From Ferruginibacter sp. (GTDB taxonomy: Bacteria > Bacteroidota > Bacteroidia > Chitinophagales > Chitinophagaceae), in assembly GCA_017988335.1 (NCBI GenBank), contig JAGNRZ010000007.1:1-40492 (forward strand): 40,492 nucleotides of DNA, given 5' to 3'. Positions within the stretch are counted from its first letter, which is position 1; every line of letters starts with the position of its first letter. The position numbers and the translations under genes are program-made. This document shows, one piece after another, positions 14,812 to 22,307 of the stretch. The notes under the pieces were generated by a model, which searched no databases, had not been told where the DNA came from, and worked only from the letters and a program-made list of their open reading frames with translations.

Positions 14812-15127
14812 TTTAAAAACCATAGCCTCTTTTGATATTGAATTAAAAAGACTGGCAAAAAAATATCCATCGCTTAAACTAGAATATGCTCACCTTTTAG
14901 ATGTTTTAGAGCAAACACCCACAATAGGCACTCCGTTAGGTAAAGATTGTTACAAAATTAGGTTAGCCATTAAAAGTAAATCATCTGGTAAAAGCGGAGG
15001 AGCAAGAGTAATTACTTGTGTTAAAATAATTGCTAAAACGGTTTACCTTCTTTCTATTTACGATAAAGCAGATTTTGATAATATTAGCGATGCCAATTTA
15101 AAAGAACGCTTAAAAGAAATTAAATAA
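14801..15127 (+). CDS. RelE/ParE-superfamily toxin
   Basis: A 108-residue protein of the RelE/ParE fold. The opening helices (FDIELKRLAKKYPSL, EYAHLLDVLEQ) are followed by the beta core YKIRLAIKSKSSGKSGGARVI and VYLLSIYDKAD. Members either cut mRNA on the ribosome or poison gyrase; the basic, glycine-rich RVITCVKI and IYDKAD pattern is nearer to the RelE side. The start codon lies inside the antitoxin gene. The reading frame is intact, so the module is probably functional. Confidence 0.75.
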   Translation: MKYNLKTIASFDIELKRLAKKYPSLKLEYAHLLDVLEQTPTIGTPLGKDCYKIRLAIKSKSSGKSGGARVITCVKIIAKTVYLLSIYDKADFDNISDANLKERLKEIK

Positions 15128-15132
15128 TTACA

Positions 15133-16029
15133 ATGAAACTATATTCAATAAATGCAGGTTATTTTAAACTAGATGGTGGTGCTATGTTTGGAGTAGTGCC
15201 TAAAAGTATTTGGAACAAACTAAATCCTGCTGATGAAAATAATATGTGTAGCTGGGCTTTGCGTTGTTTGTTAATTGAAGACGAAGGCAAATTAATTTTG
15301 ATTGATAATGGCATGGGTAATAAACAAGATGCCAAGTTTTTTGGGCATTATTATTTGCATGGTGATGACACCTTAGAAAAATCTTTAGCCAAACATGGTT
15401 TTACAAAAGATGATATTACCGATGTTTTTTTAACACATTTACATTTTGACCATTGTGGTGGTAGCATTGAAAAAGATGGTGATAAATTTGTACCTGCTTT
15501 TAAAAATGCAACGTATTGGAGTAATCAAGCTCATTGGCAATGGGCAACAAAACCAAACGCAAGAGAAAAAGCAAGCTTTTTAAAAGAGAATATTTTGCCA
15601 ATTGAAGAAAGTGGGCAACTGAAATTTATTACGGTGAATAGTGAATTGTCAGTGGTGAGTGATGAAAGAAAACCAGTAATTACTAAGTTGCAAACTCACC
15701 ATTCACCAATCACTACTCACTTAGATGTAATGATTGTGAACGGCCACACCGATACTATGATGTTGCCTAAAATAAACTATAATGGAAAAACCATAGTGTT
15801 TGTGGCAGATTTGTTGCCTTCTACAGCACATATACCTTTGCCTTACGTAATGGGTTACGATATGTTTCCATTAACAACACTCAATGAAAAAAATGCTTTT
15901 TTAACAGAATCTGTAGAAAACAACTACATTTTATTTTTTGAGCATGACCCCGTAAATGAATGCTGCACTTTACAAATGACTGAAAAGGGAATAAGGGTGA
16001 AGGAGGTGTTTAAGTTGAGTGAGGTATAA
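15133..16029 (+). CDS. Metallo-beta-lactamase-fold hydrolase
   Basis: A 298-residue cytoplasmic MBL-fold enzyme with a complete dinuclear metal site: H102, H104, D106, H107 (THLHFDH), H205 (NGHTDTMM), D226 (VADLLPS) and H271. The family includes lactonases and other ester hydrolases, and the substrate cannot be told from sequence. Residues about 169-197 (ELSVVSDERKP through HHSPITTHL) are encoded by an inverted repeat and look like an addition between SGQLKFI and VMIVNGHTD. The gene begins 5 bases after the toxin gene, but probably belongs to the older chromosome. Confidence 0.85.
   Translation: MKLYSINAGYFKLDGGAMFGVVPKSIWNKLNPADENNMCSWALRCLLIEDEGKLILIDNGMGNKQDAKFFGHYYLHGDDTLEKSLAKHGFTKDDITDVFLTHLHFDHCGGSIEKDGDKFVPAFKNATYWSNQAHWQWATKPNAREKASFLKENILPIEESGQLKFITVNSELSVVSDERKPVITKLQTHHSPITTHLDVMIVNGHTDTMMLPKINYNGKTIVFVADLLPSTAHIPLPYVMGYDMFPLTTLNEKNAFLTESVENNYILFFEHDPVNECCTLQMTEKGIRVKEVFKLSEV
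15634..15720. repeat. Inverted repeat inserted in frame in the MBL hydrolase gene
   Basis: Arms at 15634-15660 and 15694-15720 (27 bases each, 22 matching when one is reversed) enclose 33 bases. The units GTCAGTGGTGAGTG and CACTACTCAC give the arm character. The segment encodes about 29 residues without breaking the frame. Confidence 0.7.
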
Positions 16030-16064
16030 AATTTTTTTTAAAACAATTTGTATTTATTTGTCTA

Positions 16065-16445
16065 ATGATTTACAAAGTAGCATCCTTCATTTATAAATTA
16101 TCATTAGTTATATTGATAATTATTTTCTTATTGGGAATGTTTGCAGCATTCGCCTCTGGTCATTCTGCTGTAGTTAAAATTACAGATATATTACAGTTAA
16201 TACTTTTGCCAATAACCCTAACAAACTTAATTATTTATCAAAAAAAGCAAAACAATCATATTTTTCGAATTAGTTTATTGTGCCTACTATTTATAAATAT
16301 ATTTTTCTTCACCTATTTAATATATGATACTGTTTTTATTTGCAAATGCTTTACACAAGAAGATTATTTAACAACATTTACAGCTGGATTTTTAGCAATT
16401 ATAGCTTTGATTGTTACAATAGGAGTGATTAAGTATAAATTATAA
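16065..16445 (+). CDS. Uncharacterised four-helix membrane protein
   Basis: A 126-residue hydrophobic protein with likely membrane segments near residues 11-31, 41-59, 68-87 and 104-122. A short cytoplasmic loop, YQKKQNNH, lies in the middle and FICKCFTQEDY comes before the last helix. I do not recognise a family. It starts 36 bases after the MBL gene and may be co-transcribed. Repeat copy B follows it. Confidence 0.6.
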   Translation: MIYKVASFIYKLSLVILIIIFLLGMFAAFASGHSAVVKITDILQLILLPITLTNLIIYQKKQNNHIFRISLLCLLFINIFFFTYLIYDTVFICKCFTQEDYLTTFTAGFLAIIALIVTIGVIKYKL

Positions 16446-16473
16446 AAAGTTTACTTACAAAACATAAAAGCCC

Positions 16474-16550
16474 AATAAAGATATACTGTACAAGAGTGCG
16501 ACGCCACTAAAGATGAAGTATGCACTTTGTTGGTTACCCAAAAACAAAAA
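16474..16550 (+). repeat. Copy B of the GTACAAGAGTGCGACGCC repeat
   Basis: An AATAAAGATATA lead-in precedes the 18-base core at 16488-16505. After 23 variable bases comes GTTGGTTAC (16529-16537), then an A-rich tail. Unlike copies A and C, it lies between convergent genes and faces no start codon. Confidence 0.8.
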
Positions 16551-16552
16551 AA

Positions 16553-16567
16553 GTTAGCAATGCTAAC
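16553..16567. repeat. GTTAGC/GCTAAC palindrome
   Basis: A perfect 6-bp stem around AAT, directly after the tail of repeat copy B. It may belong to that unit or to the following terminator. Confidence 0.5.
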
Positions 16568-16579
16568 CTCAAACTAATA

Positions 16580-16612
16580 AGACTACCGTAGTTTTTAAAA
16601 CTACGGTAGTCT
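16580..16612. terminator. Very long hairpin at the end of the DUF3108 operon
   Basis: AGACTACCGTAG and CTACGGTAGTCT form a perfect 12-bp stem. The TTTTT/AAAA loop can extend it to 16 bp, making 33 bases nearly fully palindromic. It lies 12 bases past the DUF3108 stop codon and between convergent genes. There is no good T run, so it may act in RNA stabilisation or be a repeat. Confidence 0.6.
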
Positions 16613-16623
16613 GCAAAATATTA

Positions 16624-17430
16624 TTATCGGACACTTATTAACGAACTTAATGGATGGCGTAAATTTTTATACCCCATCATATCTACTTTAATGCTACCTA
16701 CGCTAATAGGGCTTTCTACACGTAATAATAAGCGGTTGGCATCATCGCTAAACCAGGCATTCATTTTTTCGCCGCCTTCAAAAATAGTACCTTTCACAAG
16801 CAATGGTTTTATTTTTATAGCATTAAATTTTCCGTATTTAGTTTTTACTTTTTCTTTACCCATATAGCGTATGTATAAGTGATATACTTCATCATCTAAA
16901 AACATATCAAAGGGTATTTTGTCGTTTACCTTGTAGTTATCAAAATTTATATTACGGGCATAATACACAGCACTTACCACATCTTGTATACATGGCGTTG
17001 TTTTGTATGTGCCATTGGTACTTACCGCTGTGTTATTAGCTTGATTAAAAGTTACATTGTTATATTTTTTATATCCGCCTTCATCTACATTGCGTATAAA
17101 TTTATACGGCAGTAAGTTAGTAGTATCAGCATAACTTTCGTACCTATCTCTTACTTTAAAAAACTTATCAAAGAAAGAATACGATTTTCCTTCGCCTACA
17201 AAATGATATACAGGTTTACCATTATAACGCTCAATATTAGCACTAAAGGTAGCTTCGCCAGCCCCTATGTACATACCTAGTGTGCTGTAAAACACCTTCA
17301 TGGTTACTACTTCGCCATCTTTAAATACAGTGTTTCTAACGTTGCAAGGGTCGGCATAGTTATTTAGGGTAAAACTAAAACTACATAAGCCCAAAACAAT
17401 CAATCCAATTTTTGTAAACTTTGTTATCAT
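16624..17430 (-). CDS. DUF3108 exported protein
   Basis: A 268-residue protein with a hydrophobic N-terminal signal (residues 7-22) and a mostly beta-strand body. Features such as DGEVVTMKVFYSTLGMYIGAGEATF and YESYADTTNLLPYKF, and the late FSDDANRLLLRVESPI, fit the DUF3108 family of periplasmic proteins of unknown function. Its start overlaps the stop of the upstream membrane-protein gene by four bases (ATGA), so the two are translationally coupled. The pair probably acts together in the envelope. Confidence 0.8.
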   Translation of the reverse strand: MITKFTKIGLIVLGLCSFSFTLNNYADPCNVRNTVFKDGEVVTMKVFYSTLGMYIGAGEATFSANIERYNGKPVYHFVGEGKSYSFFDKFFKVRDRYESYADTTNLLPYKFIRNVDEGGYKKYNNVTFNQANNTAVSTNGTYKTTPCIQDVVSAVYYARNINFDNYKVNDKIPFDMFLDDEVYHLYIRYMGKEKVKTKYGKFNAIKIKPLLVKGTIFEGGEKMNAWFSDDANRLLLRVESPISVGSIKVDMMGYKNLRHPLSSLISVR

Positions 17431-18413
17431 TTTTCTTTAAAAATTTTCTTTCCTAAAATTAATAAACTGCCAATTATTGCTGGCATAAAAAGGTTGATGA
17501 ACCATATACCAAAAGTAGTACCAATTATGCCTGCTATATTATTACTGTATAATTTTAACAATGCTACAGCAAATTTACCCCGTATACCCAACTCTGCAAT
17601 GGCTATGGTAGGCACTACTGCCAATACCCAAAATAACACCGTTACTATCCAGAAAGCATGTAATATACTTATATGTACTTGCAATACTTGAAACAGTAAA
17701 ACGTACTGTATGACGAAAATAATGTACCTAAGGAACGACAGCAGTAGCAGTCTTAACAAAACTTTTACATCAAAGTTTTCTAATACGTTTATATACTTTT
17801 CAAACTTGTATGCGTAAGGCAGCTTATCTATAATACGAATAAGCCAACCTAATTTGAAAAAAAACAATAGCAGTAAAGCTGTACCCACAAAGGAAAGCCC
17901 CATAAATGTTTCTACCCAAAATTTTGAAAGCCCCATTAACTCATCCCCATCATTCATATTTAAAACCATATAAACTAAGCCCATACTGCCTAATAGCATA
18001 GTAATACTTAGCTGGGCAATACTACCAGCAATGGCTAATGATACAGATTGCAACCGCTTACCATCTTCAATAAACAACATTCTGCCACCATACTCACCAA
18101 TACGATTAGGTGTATTTAAAGAAAAAGTAACACCACTAAGTACAGATTGCAATGCAGTAAACCAACTTATTTTTTGAATTTTACTTACTAGCAACTTCCA
18201 TTTTACAGCCTCAACACCCCAGTTGCAAATAGCTAAAAAAATTATTATCCAAAATTTATAGCCTTGCTCTCCAAAAGGAGCTTGTTTTATTAAAGCAATG
18301 GCTTCATTAATACCCTGTTGAGTTTTTACCTGGTTGTATAACGAATAAAATAACCAGCAGGCTAATAATGGTCCAATAATCCAGTTGATTAATATTTTAA
18401 TACTTTTGTTCAA
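17427..18413 (-). CDS. Lysylphosphatidylglycerol synthase TM-domain / flippase-like protein
   Basis: A 328-residue integral membrane protein with about eight helices, of the UPF0104/AglD/MprF-TM superfamily, whose members are thought to move lipid-linked substrates. The hallmark NRIGEYGGR lies near residues 102-110. No aminoacyltransferase domain is attached, so it is not a full MprF. The start is a TTG; an in-frame stop lies 12 bases upstream and no ATG fits. It is divergent from ruvC across only 47 bases. Confidence 0.78.
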   Translation of the reverse strand: MNKSIKILINWIIGPLLACWLFYSLYNQVKTQQGINEAIALIKQAPFGEQGYKFWIIIFLAICNWGVEAVKWKLLVSKIQKISWFTALQSVLSGVTFSLNTPNRIGEYGGRMLFIEDGKRLQSVSLAIAGSIAQLSITMLLGSMGLVYMVLNMNDGDELMGLSKFWVETFMGLSFVGTALLLLFFFKLGWLIRIIDKLPYAYKFEKYINVLENFDVKVLLRLLLLSFLRYIIFVIQYVLLFQVLQVHISILHAFWIVTVLFWVLAVVPTIAIAELGIRGKFAVALLKLYSNNIAGIIGTTFGIWFINLFMPAIIGSLLILGKKIFKEK

Positions 18414-18460
18414 TACACAATGTTACTTACAATTATTTAGGTACTAAAATTTAAAGGCAT

Positions 18461-19042
18461 TTGCAGCAAAAAAATACAATAATATTAGGTGTTGACCCAG
18501 GTACATTGGTAATGGGCTATGGCTTAATAGAAATAAAAAACAACACTCCACACCTAATTGACTTGGGCGTATTAAAACCTGGCAAGGTAGATGATGTGTA
18601 TAAAAAACTTCAGCTTATTTTTAATACCGTTAGTGGTTTAATTACAAAATATCAGCCTACATCTTTTGCTATTGAAGCTCCTTTTTTTGGTAAAAATGTA
18701 CAAAGTATGCTAAAACTAGGCAGAGCACAAGGTGTGGCTATTGCGGCTGCTATGAGGCATGGATTAGATGTTACTGAATACTCTCCAAAAAAAGTTAAAC
18801 AAAGTGTAACAGGTAATGGCAATGCCGATAAAGAACAAGTGATGAAAATGTTGCAACATATTTTGCAATTTAAAGACAGCTCAAAATATTACGACGCTAC
18901 AGATGCTTTGGCCGTAGCCCTTTGCCATTTTTATCAAAGTGGCACATTGGTAAAAAAAGCAACTGTAAAAACTAAAACAAAAAAAGCAAAGGGCTGGGAT
19001 GAATTTGTAAAGAGTAACCCAGGGAGAGTGAAGAAGATTTAA
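18461..19042 (+). CDS. ruvC: Crossover junction endodeoxyribonuclease RuvC
   Basis: A 193-residue Holliday junction resolvase with an RNase H fold. The acidic tetrad is present: D12 (GVDPGT), E72 (IEAPFFGKN), D145 and D148 (YDATDALAVA). The start is TTG, with no upstream in-frame ATG; AAAGG just before it may be a weak ribosome site. The C-terminal 30 residues are lysine-rich (KTKTKKAKGWDEFVK), longer than in E. coli. ruvA and ruvB are not in the window. Confidence 0.93.
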   Translation: MQQKNTIILGVDPGTLVMGYGLIEIKNNTPHLIDLGVLKPGKVDDVYKKLQLIFNTVSGLITKYQPTSFAIEAPFFGKNVQSMLKLGRAQGVAIAAAMRHGLDVTEYSPKKVKQSVTGNGNADKEQVMKMLQHILQFKDSSKYYDATDALAVALCHFYQSGTLVKKATVKTKTKKAKGWDEFVKSNPGRVKKI

Positions 19043-19120
19043 ACACAGAGCTAACAGAGGTTAGCACAGAGTTACACAGAGGTTTTCTCTGTGTACTCTG
19101 TAACTCAGTATCTCTGTGTT
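19042..19120. repeat. CACAGAG repeat with nested hairpins after ruvC
   Basis: Outer arms AACACAGAG (19042-19050) and CTCTGTGTT (19112-19120) enclose a strong inner hairpin (19067-19081 against 19087-19100, with one bulge). It begins at the ruvC stop codon and could serve as its terminator. It is of the same type as the blocks at 10690 and 21585. Confidence 0.7.
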
Positions 19121-19204
19121 GATAATTCATTAACCGCTAATTAACATTTGTTATTTTATAATAATGAAACTTTGTAAAACAGGCTTTACCTATATTTCTG
19201 TAAC

Positions 19205-20479
19205 ATGACGATACGTTCCAAAACATTGCGGCTTGCTTTATTAATTAGTACTGTATTAGTAGCTATTATTATTGCTGTGCAATTATTTTGGTTACAAAAA
19301 ATATATAAGTACGAAGAAAAGCAGTTTAACATTAACGTATCAAAAAGTATTAAAAGCTTATACGCCAAGATGGAACTGGTAAACGATGTAAGCGATATTG
19401 TGCAAAAAGTAATTGAAAACCCAAAGCCAGATTTGTATTTAGTTAGAATTGATTGCACTCCTAACCTAAATGACTTATGGATAAACTTAAAAGAAGAGCT
19501 TACCGATTTTGATGTGTTTACCGATTGCCAAGCTGCCGTTTATAGTAAAGATGAAAAAAAATTTGTGGGAGAGCAATACATTGATTTGGCGGATAGTTAC
19601 AACTCTCCCGATAAAAAAAATCCTACCCCAGTTTTAAATAAAGATTACTCATACATTGAATTATTTTTTCCTCATAGAGGGCAGTATATAATAAAGCAGA
19701 TGGTGTTTTGGTTTGCCAGTAGTGCTTTGCTGCTATTAGTTTTGCTAGGGTTAAGTGCCAGTATATTTTACTTATACCGCCAAAAATTTTTAAACGAAAC
19801 CCAAAAAGATTTTGTAAACAATTTTACACATGAATTTAAAACGCCGCTATCTGTAATAAAAATTGCTGCTGATGTTTTACAACAAAAAGATATTAGCAAC
19901 AATCCTGAAAGATTGCAAAACTATGCTGCCATCATTTCTCAACAATCATCGCATTTACAAGGACAAATACAACGCTTGTTAGAAATTGCATATTCCGATA
20001 AAACAGCACTTATACTAGAAAAGTCGGAAGTAAATATAAAAGAACTTGTACAACAAGCAGTAAGTGGTATCCAACCTTTACTAAATCAAAAAAATGCAAA
20101 AGTAACAGTGGTAGAAGATGGAAGCAATATAATAGCTAATGTTGATAATAATTATTTGCAATTAGCCCTTATTAATATTTTAGAAAATGCTATAAAATAT
20201 TCTGCCACACCTGCAATTAAAATAAATATTGAAGAAACTAGTAACGACACTATAATTTCTATTGCAGATAATGGTATTGGCATACATGAAAAATATCATA
20301 AAAAAATATTTGATAAATTTTACAGAGTGCCTAATGGTGAAATACACCAAGCAAAAGGGTTTGGGCTTGGGCTTAGTTTTGTACAGCATGTTATTAAAGC
20401 ACATAACGGTAGCATTAAAGTAAATAGCCAGCCGGGTGGTGGAAGTACTTTTATTATTTCAATTCCTAAAAATAAATAA
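19205..20479 (+). CDS. Two-component sensor histidine kinase
   Basis: A 424-residue membrane sensor. Transmembrane helices lie at about 9-30 and 166-191, enclosing a periplasmic sensing domain of about 135 residues with no recognised family. The phosphoacceptor is H209 in NFTHEFKTPL. The ATPase half has the N box LINILENAIKYS, the G1 box ADNGIGI and the G2 box GFGLGLSFV. A near-match to the -7 box (TATATTTC, 19191) with TTTG at 19171 precedes it. The response regulator gene starts at the base after its stop codon, so the two form an operon and a cognate pair. The signal is unknown. Confidence 0.92.
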   Translation: MTIRSKTLRLALLISTVLVAIIIAVQLFWLQKIYKYEEKQFNINVSKSIKSLYAKMELVNDVSDIVQKVIENPKPDLYLVRIDCTPNLNDLWINLKEELTDFDVFTDCQAAVYSKDEKKFVGEQYIDLADSYNSPDKKNPTPVLNKDYSYIELFFPHRGQYIIKQMVFWFASSALLLLVLLGLSASIFYLYRQKFLNETQKDFVNNFTHEFKTPLSVIKIAADVLQQKDISNNPERLQNYAAIISQQSSHLQGQIQRLLEIAYSDKTALILEKSEVNIKELVQQAVSGIQPLLNQKNAKVTVVEDGSNIIANVDNNYLQLALINILENAIKYSATPAIKINIEETSNDTIISIADNGIGIHEKYHKKIFDKFYRVPNGEIHQAKGFGLGLSFVQHVIKAHNGSIKVNSQPGGGSTFIISIPKNK

Positions 20480-21169
20480 ATGAGTAAGCCTATTGTATTA
20501 TTAGCCGAGGATGATATAACCTTAGGTTTTGTAATTAAAGATAACTTAACCGAAATGGGATTTGATGTAACTCACTGCACCGACGGAGAGCAAGCCTGGC
20601 AACAGTTTCAAAAAAAGGGTTTTGATATTTGTTTGTTAGATATTAATATGCCTGTAAGAGATGGTTTTTCGTTAGCCAAAAAAATAAGGCAACAAAGCGA
20701 TATAATACCCATACTTTTTATTACAGCCAAAAGTTTAGAAGAAGATAAGATAAAAGGCTTTCAACATGGTGCAGATGATTATATAGTAAAGCCCTTTAGC
20801 ATACAGGAGTTAAAATTACGTATGGATGTTTTTTTACGCCGTACAAAAAAATTATTAGCAGATAATGTAGAGGAATACAAAATAGGTAAACTTAGGTTTG
20901 CTTACAACGAGTTGAAAATATATAATGGTGAAGAAACTACATCACTCACTCAAAAAGAATGTGATTTATTACGCTTTTTTGCACAACACATTAATAAAGT
21001 TTTAAAAAGAGAAGAAGTGTTATTAAATGTATGGGGCAAAGAAGATTATTTTTTGGGCAGAAGTATGGATGTATTTATTACCAAACTACGAAAGTACTTA
21101 AAAGCAGATGCTAATATTGTACTGGAAACTTTACATGGTGTGGGGTTTAGGTTGTTGGTGAAGGAATAG
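20480..21169 (+). CDS. OmpR-family response regulator
   Basis: A 229-residue transcription regulator. The receiver domain has the acidic pair E10/D11, phosphoacceptor D54 (CLLDINMP), T82/A83 and K104 (VKPF). The C-terminal winged helix (about 130-229) shows the OmpR/PhoB pattern, ending MDVFITKLRKYLK and ETLHGVGFRLL. It is the partner of the upstream kinase. Its stop codon touches the stop of the converging HIT gene with no gap, so there is no room for an ordinary terminator between them. Confidence 0.93.
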   Translation: MSKPIVLLAEDDITLGFVIKDNLTEMGFDVTHCTDGEQAWQQFQKKGFDICLLDINMPVRDGFSLAKKIRQQSDIIPILFITAKSLEEDKIKGFQHGADDYIVKPFSIQELKLRMDVFLRRTKKLLADNVEEYKIGKLRFAYNELKIYNGEETTSLTQKECDLLRFFAQHINKVLKREEVLLNVWGKEDYFLGRSMDVFITKLRKYLKADANIVLETLHGVGFRLLVKE

Positions 21170-21559
21170 TTACATATTCCCCAATATCATTTCCTGCACT
21201 TTCTTCAACTCATCTGCACTTGCCATTTTTTTAGGCTGGGTAAAATTTAAATCGTTGGCCGAATTAATAGGCACAAGGTGCATATGTGCATGTGGCACTT
21301 CAATACCAATAACACTAATGCCACATCTTTTACAATCAAATGTTTTTTCAATGGCTTTGGCAATGGGCTTAGCAAATACTAGCATCTCAGCTAAATAATC
21401 ATCAGGCACATCAAATATTTTATTGATTTCTAATTTTGGCACTACTAATACATGCCCTTGTACAATGGGTTCAATATCTAAAAAAGCAATAAACTTATTG
21501 CTTTCGGCAATTTTGCAACAAGGTATTTCGCCTACTATTATTTTTGAAAAGATGGTCAT
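21170..21559 (-). CDS. HIT-family (histidine triad) nucleotide hydrolase
   Basis: A 129-residue HIT protein (HinT/Fhit type) that hydrolyses nucleoside phosphoramidates or dinucleotides. The triad HAHMHLVP lies near the C-terminal third. I use ATG 21559 (MTIFSKIIVGEIP), the standard family start, rather than a GTG three codons upstream. CCKIAESN is the usual substrate-pocket region. It is downstream of greA on the same strand, separated by a terminator and a repeat. Confidence 0.9.
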   Translation of the reverse strand: MTIFSKIIVGEIPCCKIAESNKFIAFLDIEPIVQGHVLVVPKLEINKIFDVPDDYLAEMLVFAKPIAKAIEKTFDCKRCGISVIGIEVPHAHMHLVPINSANDLNFTQPKKMASADELKKVQEMILGNM

Positions 21560-21584
21560 AGTAGTCACAAATTAAATATTTTAC

Positions 21585-21690
21585 CACAGATTTTTAAGAT
21601 TATTTTTCAACGATTAAATAGAATGAATTAATGCTAAAGTCGTAATATCAATCTTTTAAATCTGTGCTACAATCGGTGTTAATCTGTGTT
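21585..21690. repeat. CACAGATTTT-type inverted repeat upstream of the HIT gene
   Basis: Arms at 21585-21601 and 21650-21666 match at 15 of 17 positions when one is reversed. A further AATCTGTG copy ends near 21688. The enclosed 48 bases show no gene. The block separates greA's terminator from the HIT gene. Confidence 0.6.
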
Positions 21691-21698
21691 TTTCCAAA

Positions 21699-21730
21699 AT
21701 AAAAAAGCTGCCTATTTACATAAGCAGCTT
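21699..21730 (-). terminator. Rho-independent terminator of greA
   Basis: On the minus strand AAGCTGC pairs with GCAGCTT, followed by a run of T bases, 22 bases after the greA stop codon. Confidence 0.85.
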
Positions 21731-21751
21731 ATAAAATTAAGTATGCGCTTT

Positions 21752-22225
21752 TTACAACCCTATGCCTTCAATTTTAAATTTTAATACACCTGCAGGTACA
21801 GTTACTTCTACCGTATCGCCTACTACTTTACCTAGCAAGCCTTTACCAATAGGTGAGGTTACCGATATTTTACCTAGTTTTAAATCAGCTTCTTTTTCCG
21901 ATACAATTTGGTAAGTAACTTGTTTTTTAGTGTTTAAGTTAGTTAAACTTACTTTAGTTAAAATACTTACTTTGCTAATATCAATATTTGTTTCGTCCAA
22001 AATTCTGGCAGTGGCAATAACGCCTTCAAGGTATTTTATTTTTGCTTCCAACATACCTTGTGCTTCCTTAGCAGCATCGTACTCAGCATTTTCTTTTAGG
22101 TCGCCTTTTTCTCTTGCTTCGGCAATAGCTTTGCTTGCCGCAGGCCTATCTACACTTTTCATTATGTGTAATTCTTCTTTCATTTTTTCGAAAGTGTCTT
22201 TTTTTACATAATTTGTTTCTGCCAT
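21752..22225 (-). CDS. greA: Transcription elongation factor GreA
   Basis: A 157-residue GreA that rescues backtracked RNA polymerase by stimulating transcript cleavage. The coiled-coil tip carries the acidic pair D42 and E45 in KGDLKENAEYDAAKE. The C-terminal domain has the characteristic SPIGKGLLGKVVGD. It has full family length and sits alone between terminators. Confidence 0.95.
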   Translation of the reverse strand: MAETNYVKKDTFEKMKEELHIMKSVDRPAASKAIAEAREKGDLKENAEYDAAKEAQGMLEAKIKYLEGVIATARILDETNIDISKVSILTKVSLTNLNTKKQVTYQIVSEKEADLKLGKISVTSPIGKGLLGKVVGDTVEVTVPAGVLKFKIEGIGL

Positions 22226-22245
22226 AAAAATCCTTTTAAGTATTC

Positions 22246-22284
22246 AAAAAAAATACAACGCCCCGTATTTACCAAGGCGTTGTA
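22246..22284 (-). terminator. Rho-independent terminator of the 2-hydroxyacid dehydrogenase gene
   Basis: On the minus strand TACAACGCC and GGCGTTGTA form a perfect 9-bp stem followed by eight T bases. It lies between the dehydrogenase stop codon and the greA start codon. Confidence 0.9.
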
Positions 22285-22291
22285 GTTAGTA

Positions 22292-22299
22292 CAAATGTA
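22292..22299 (-). promoter_or_regulatory. Candidate -7 box for greA, upstream of a terminator
   Basis: On the minus strand this reads TACATTTG. If active, transcripts toward greA would begin near 22285 and run straight through the terminator hairpin at 22254-22284, an attenuator-like order. A promoter nearer to greA was not found. Confidence 0.3.
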
Positions 22300-22307
22300 C
22301 AAAAAAT

